DNA from: an uncultured Collinsella sp.
GTDB taxonomy: Bacteria; Actinomycetota; Coriobacteriia; Coriobacteriales; Coriobacteriaceae
DNA: 23,442 nt
Assembly: GCA_937943045.1 (NCBI GenBank)
Contig: CALEBN010000017.1
Location: 1-23,442, forward strand
Direction of reading: 5' to 3'
Position 1 is the stretch's first letter. Each line of letters begins with the position of its first letter. The notes beneath the pieces were generated by a model. The model had not been told where the DNA came from. It was given only the letters and a program-made list of their open reading frames with translations, and searched no databases. Made by a program: the position numbers and the translations under genes. Below are positions 23,417 through 23,442 of this stretch, piece by piece.

Positions 23417-23442
23417 GCTCTTAGGGTATAACCCTTGGATTT

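Overview
The window looks like a chromosomal segment of a high-GC gut actinobacterium of the class Coriobacteriia, most likely Collinsella. This is inferred from GC-rich codon use, the mix of PTS and ABC sugar uptake with glycogen/maltodextrin enzymes, and the style of the proteins; no rRNA or other taxonomic marker is present. It carries about 15 protein genes, one tRNA, many clear hairpin terminators and several unusual repeats.

Region by region. (1) 1-4655: a LacI-family regulator (minus) is divergent from murB (plus), with a LacI-type palindrome between them. The last codons of murB recur about 690 bp downstream and bracket a low-GC islet holding one unrecognised gene. A large palindromic repeat follows, then a secreted coiled-coil protein with a C-terminal cysteine peptidase/amidase-like domain (minus). 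(2) 4656-9900: galE, malQ and glgP on the plus strand, each followed by its own terminator. (3) 9901-10150: a non-coding stretch with four copies of a 15-bp motif in alternating orientation, exactly 40 bp apart. (4) 10216-14582: a minus-strand ABC sugar importer operon, in transcription order binding protein, two permeases, ATPase. (5) 14691-18288: a GntR/HutC-type repressor gene (minus) divergent from a MalX-like PTS EIIC-EIIB permease fused to a HAD phosphatase domain (plus). (6) 18402-20581: a polyprenyl diphosphate synthase, a double peptidoglycan-binding-domain protein and tRNA-Gln(UUG). (7) 20582-21095: a gene-free zone with tRNA-derived fragments and a second copy of the large palindromic repeat. 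(8) 21096-23285: a long protein with a winged-helix-like N-terminus, a disordered basic/acidic linker and a JetD/DUF2220-like TOPRIM C-terminus (minus).

How the genes fit together. The core is alpha-glucan metabolism. The ABC importer probably brings in maltodextrins, which MalQ rearranges and GlgP phosphorolyses to glucose-1-phosphate; GalE connects UDP-glucose and UDP-galactose. The PTS-HAD fusion suggests a second route in which a sugar is phosphorylated on entry and may be dephosphorylated by the same polypeptide. Palindromes close to TTGTTTAAACAA lie at the presumed promoters of malQ, the ABC operon, gntR and the PTS gene, so the GntR protein may control all four as one local regulon.

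The most unusual items are the EIICB-HAD fusion, the stand-alone JetD-like TOPRIM protein, the 40-bp-periodic repeat array, the murB-tail duplication and the 69-bp element present twice. Functions are assigned from remembered family motifs; no database search was possible.
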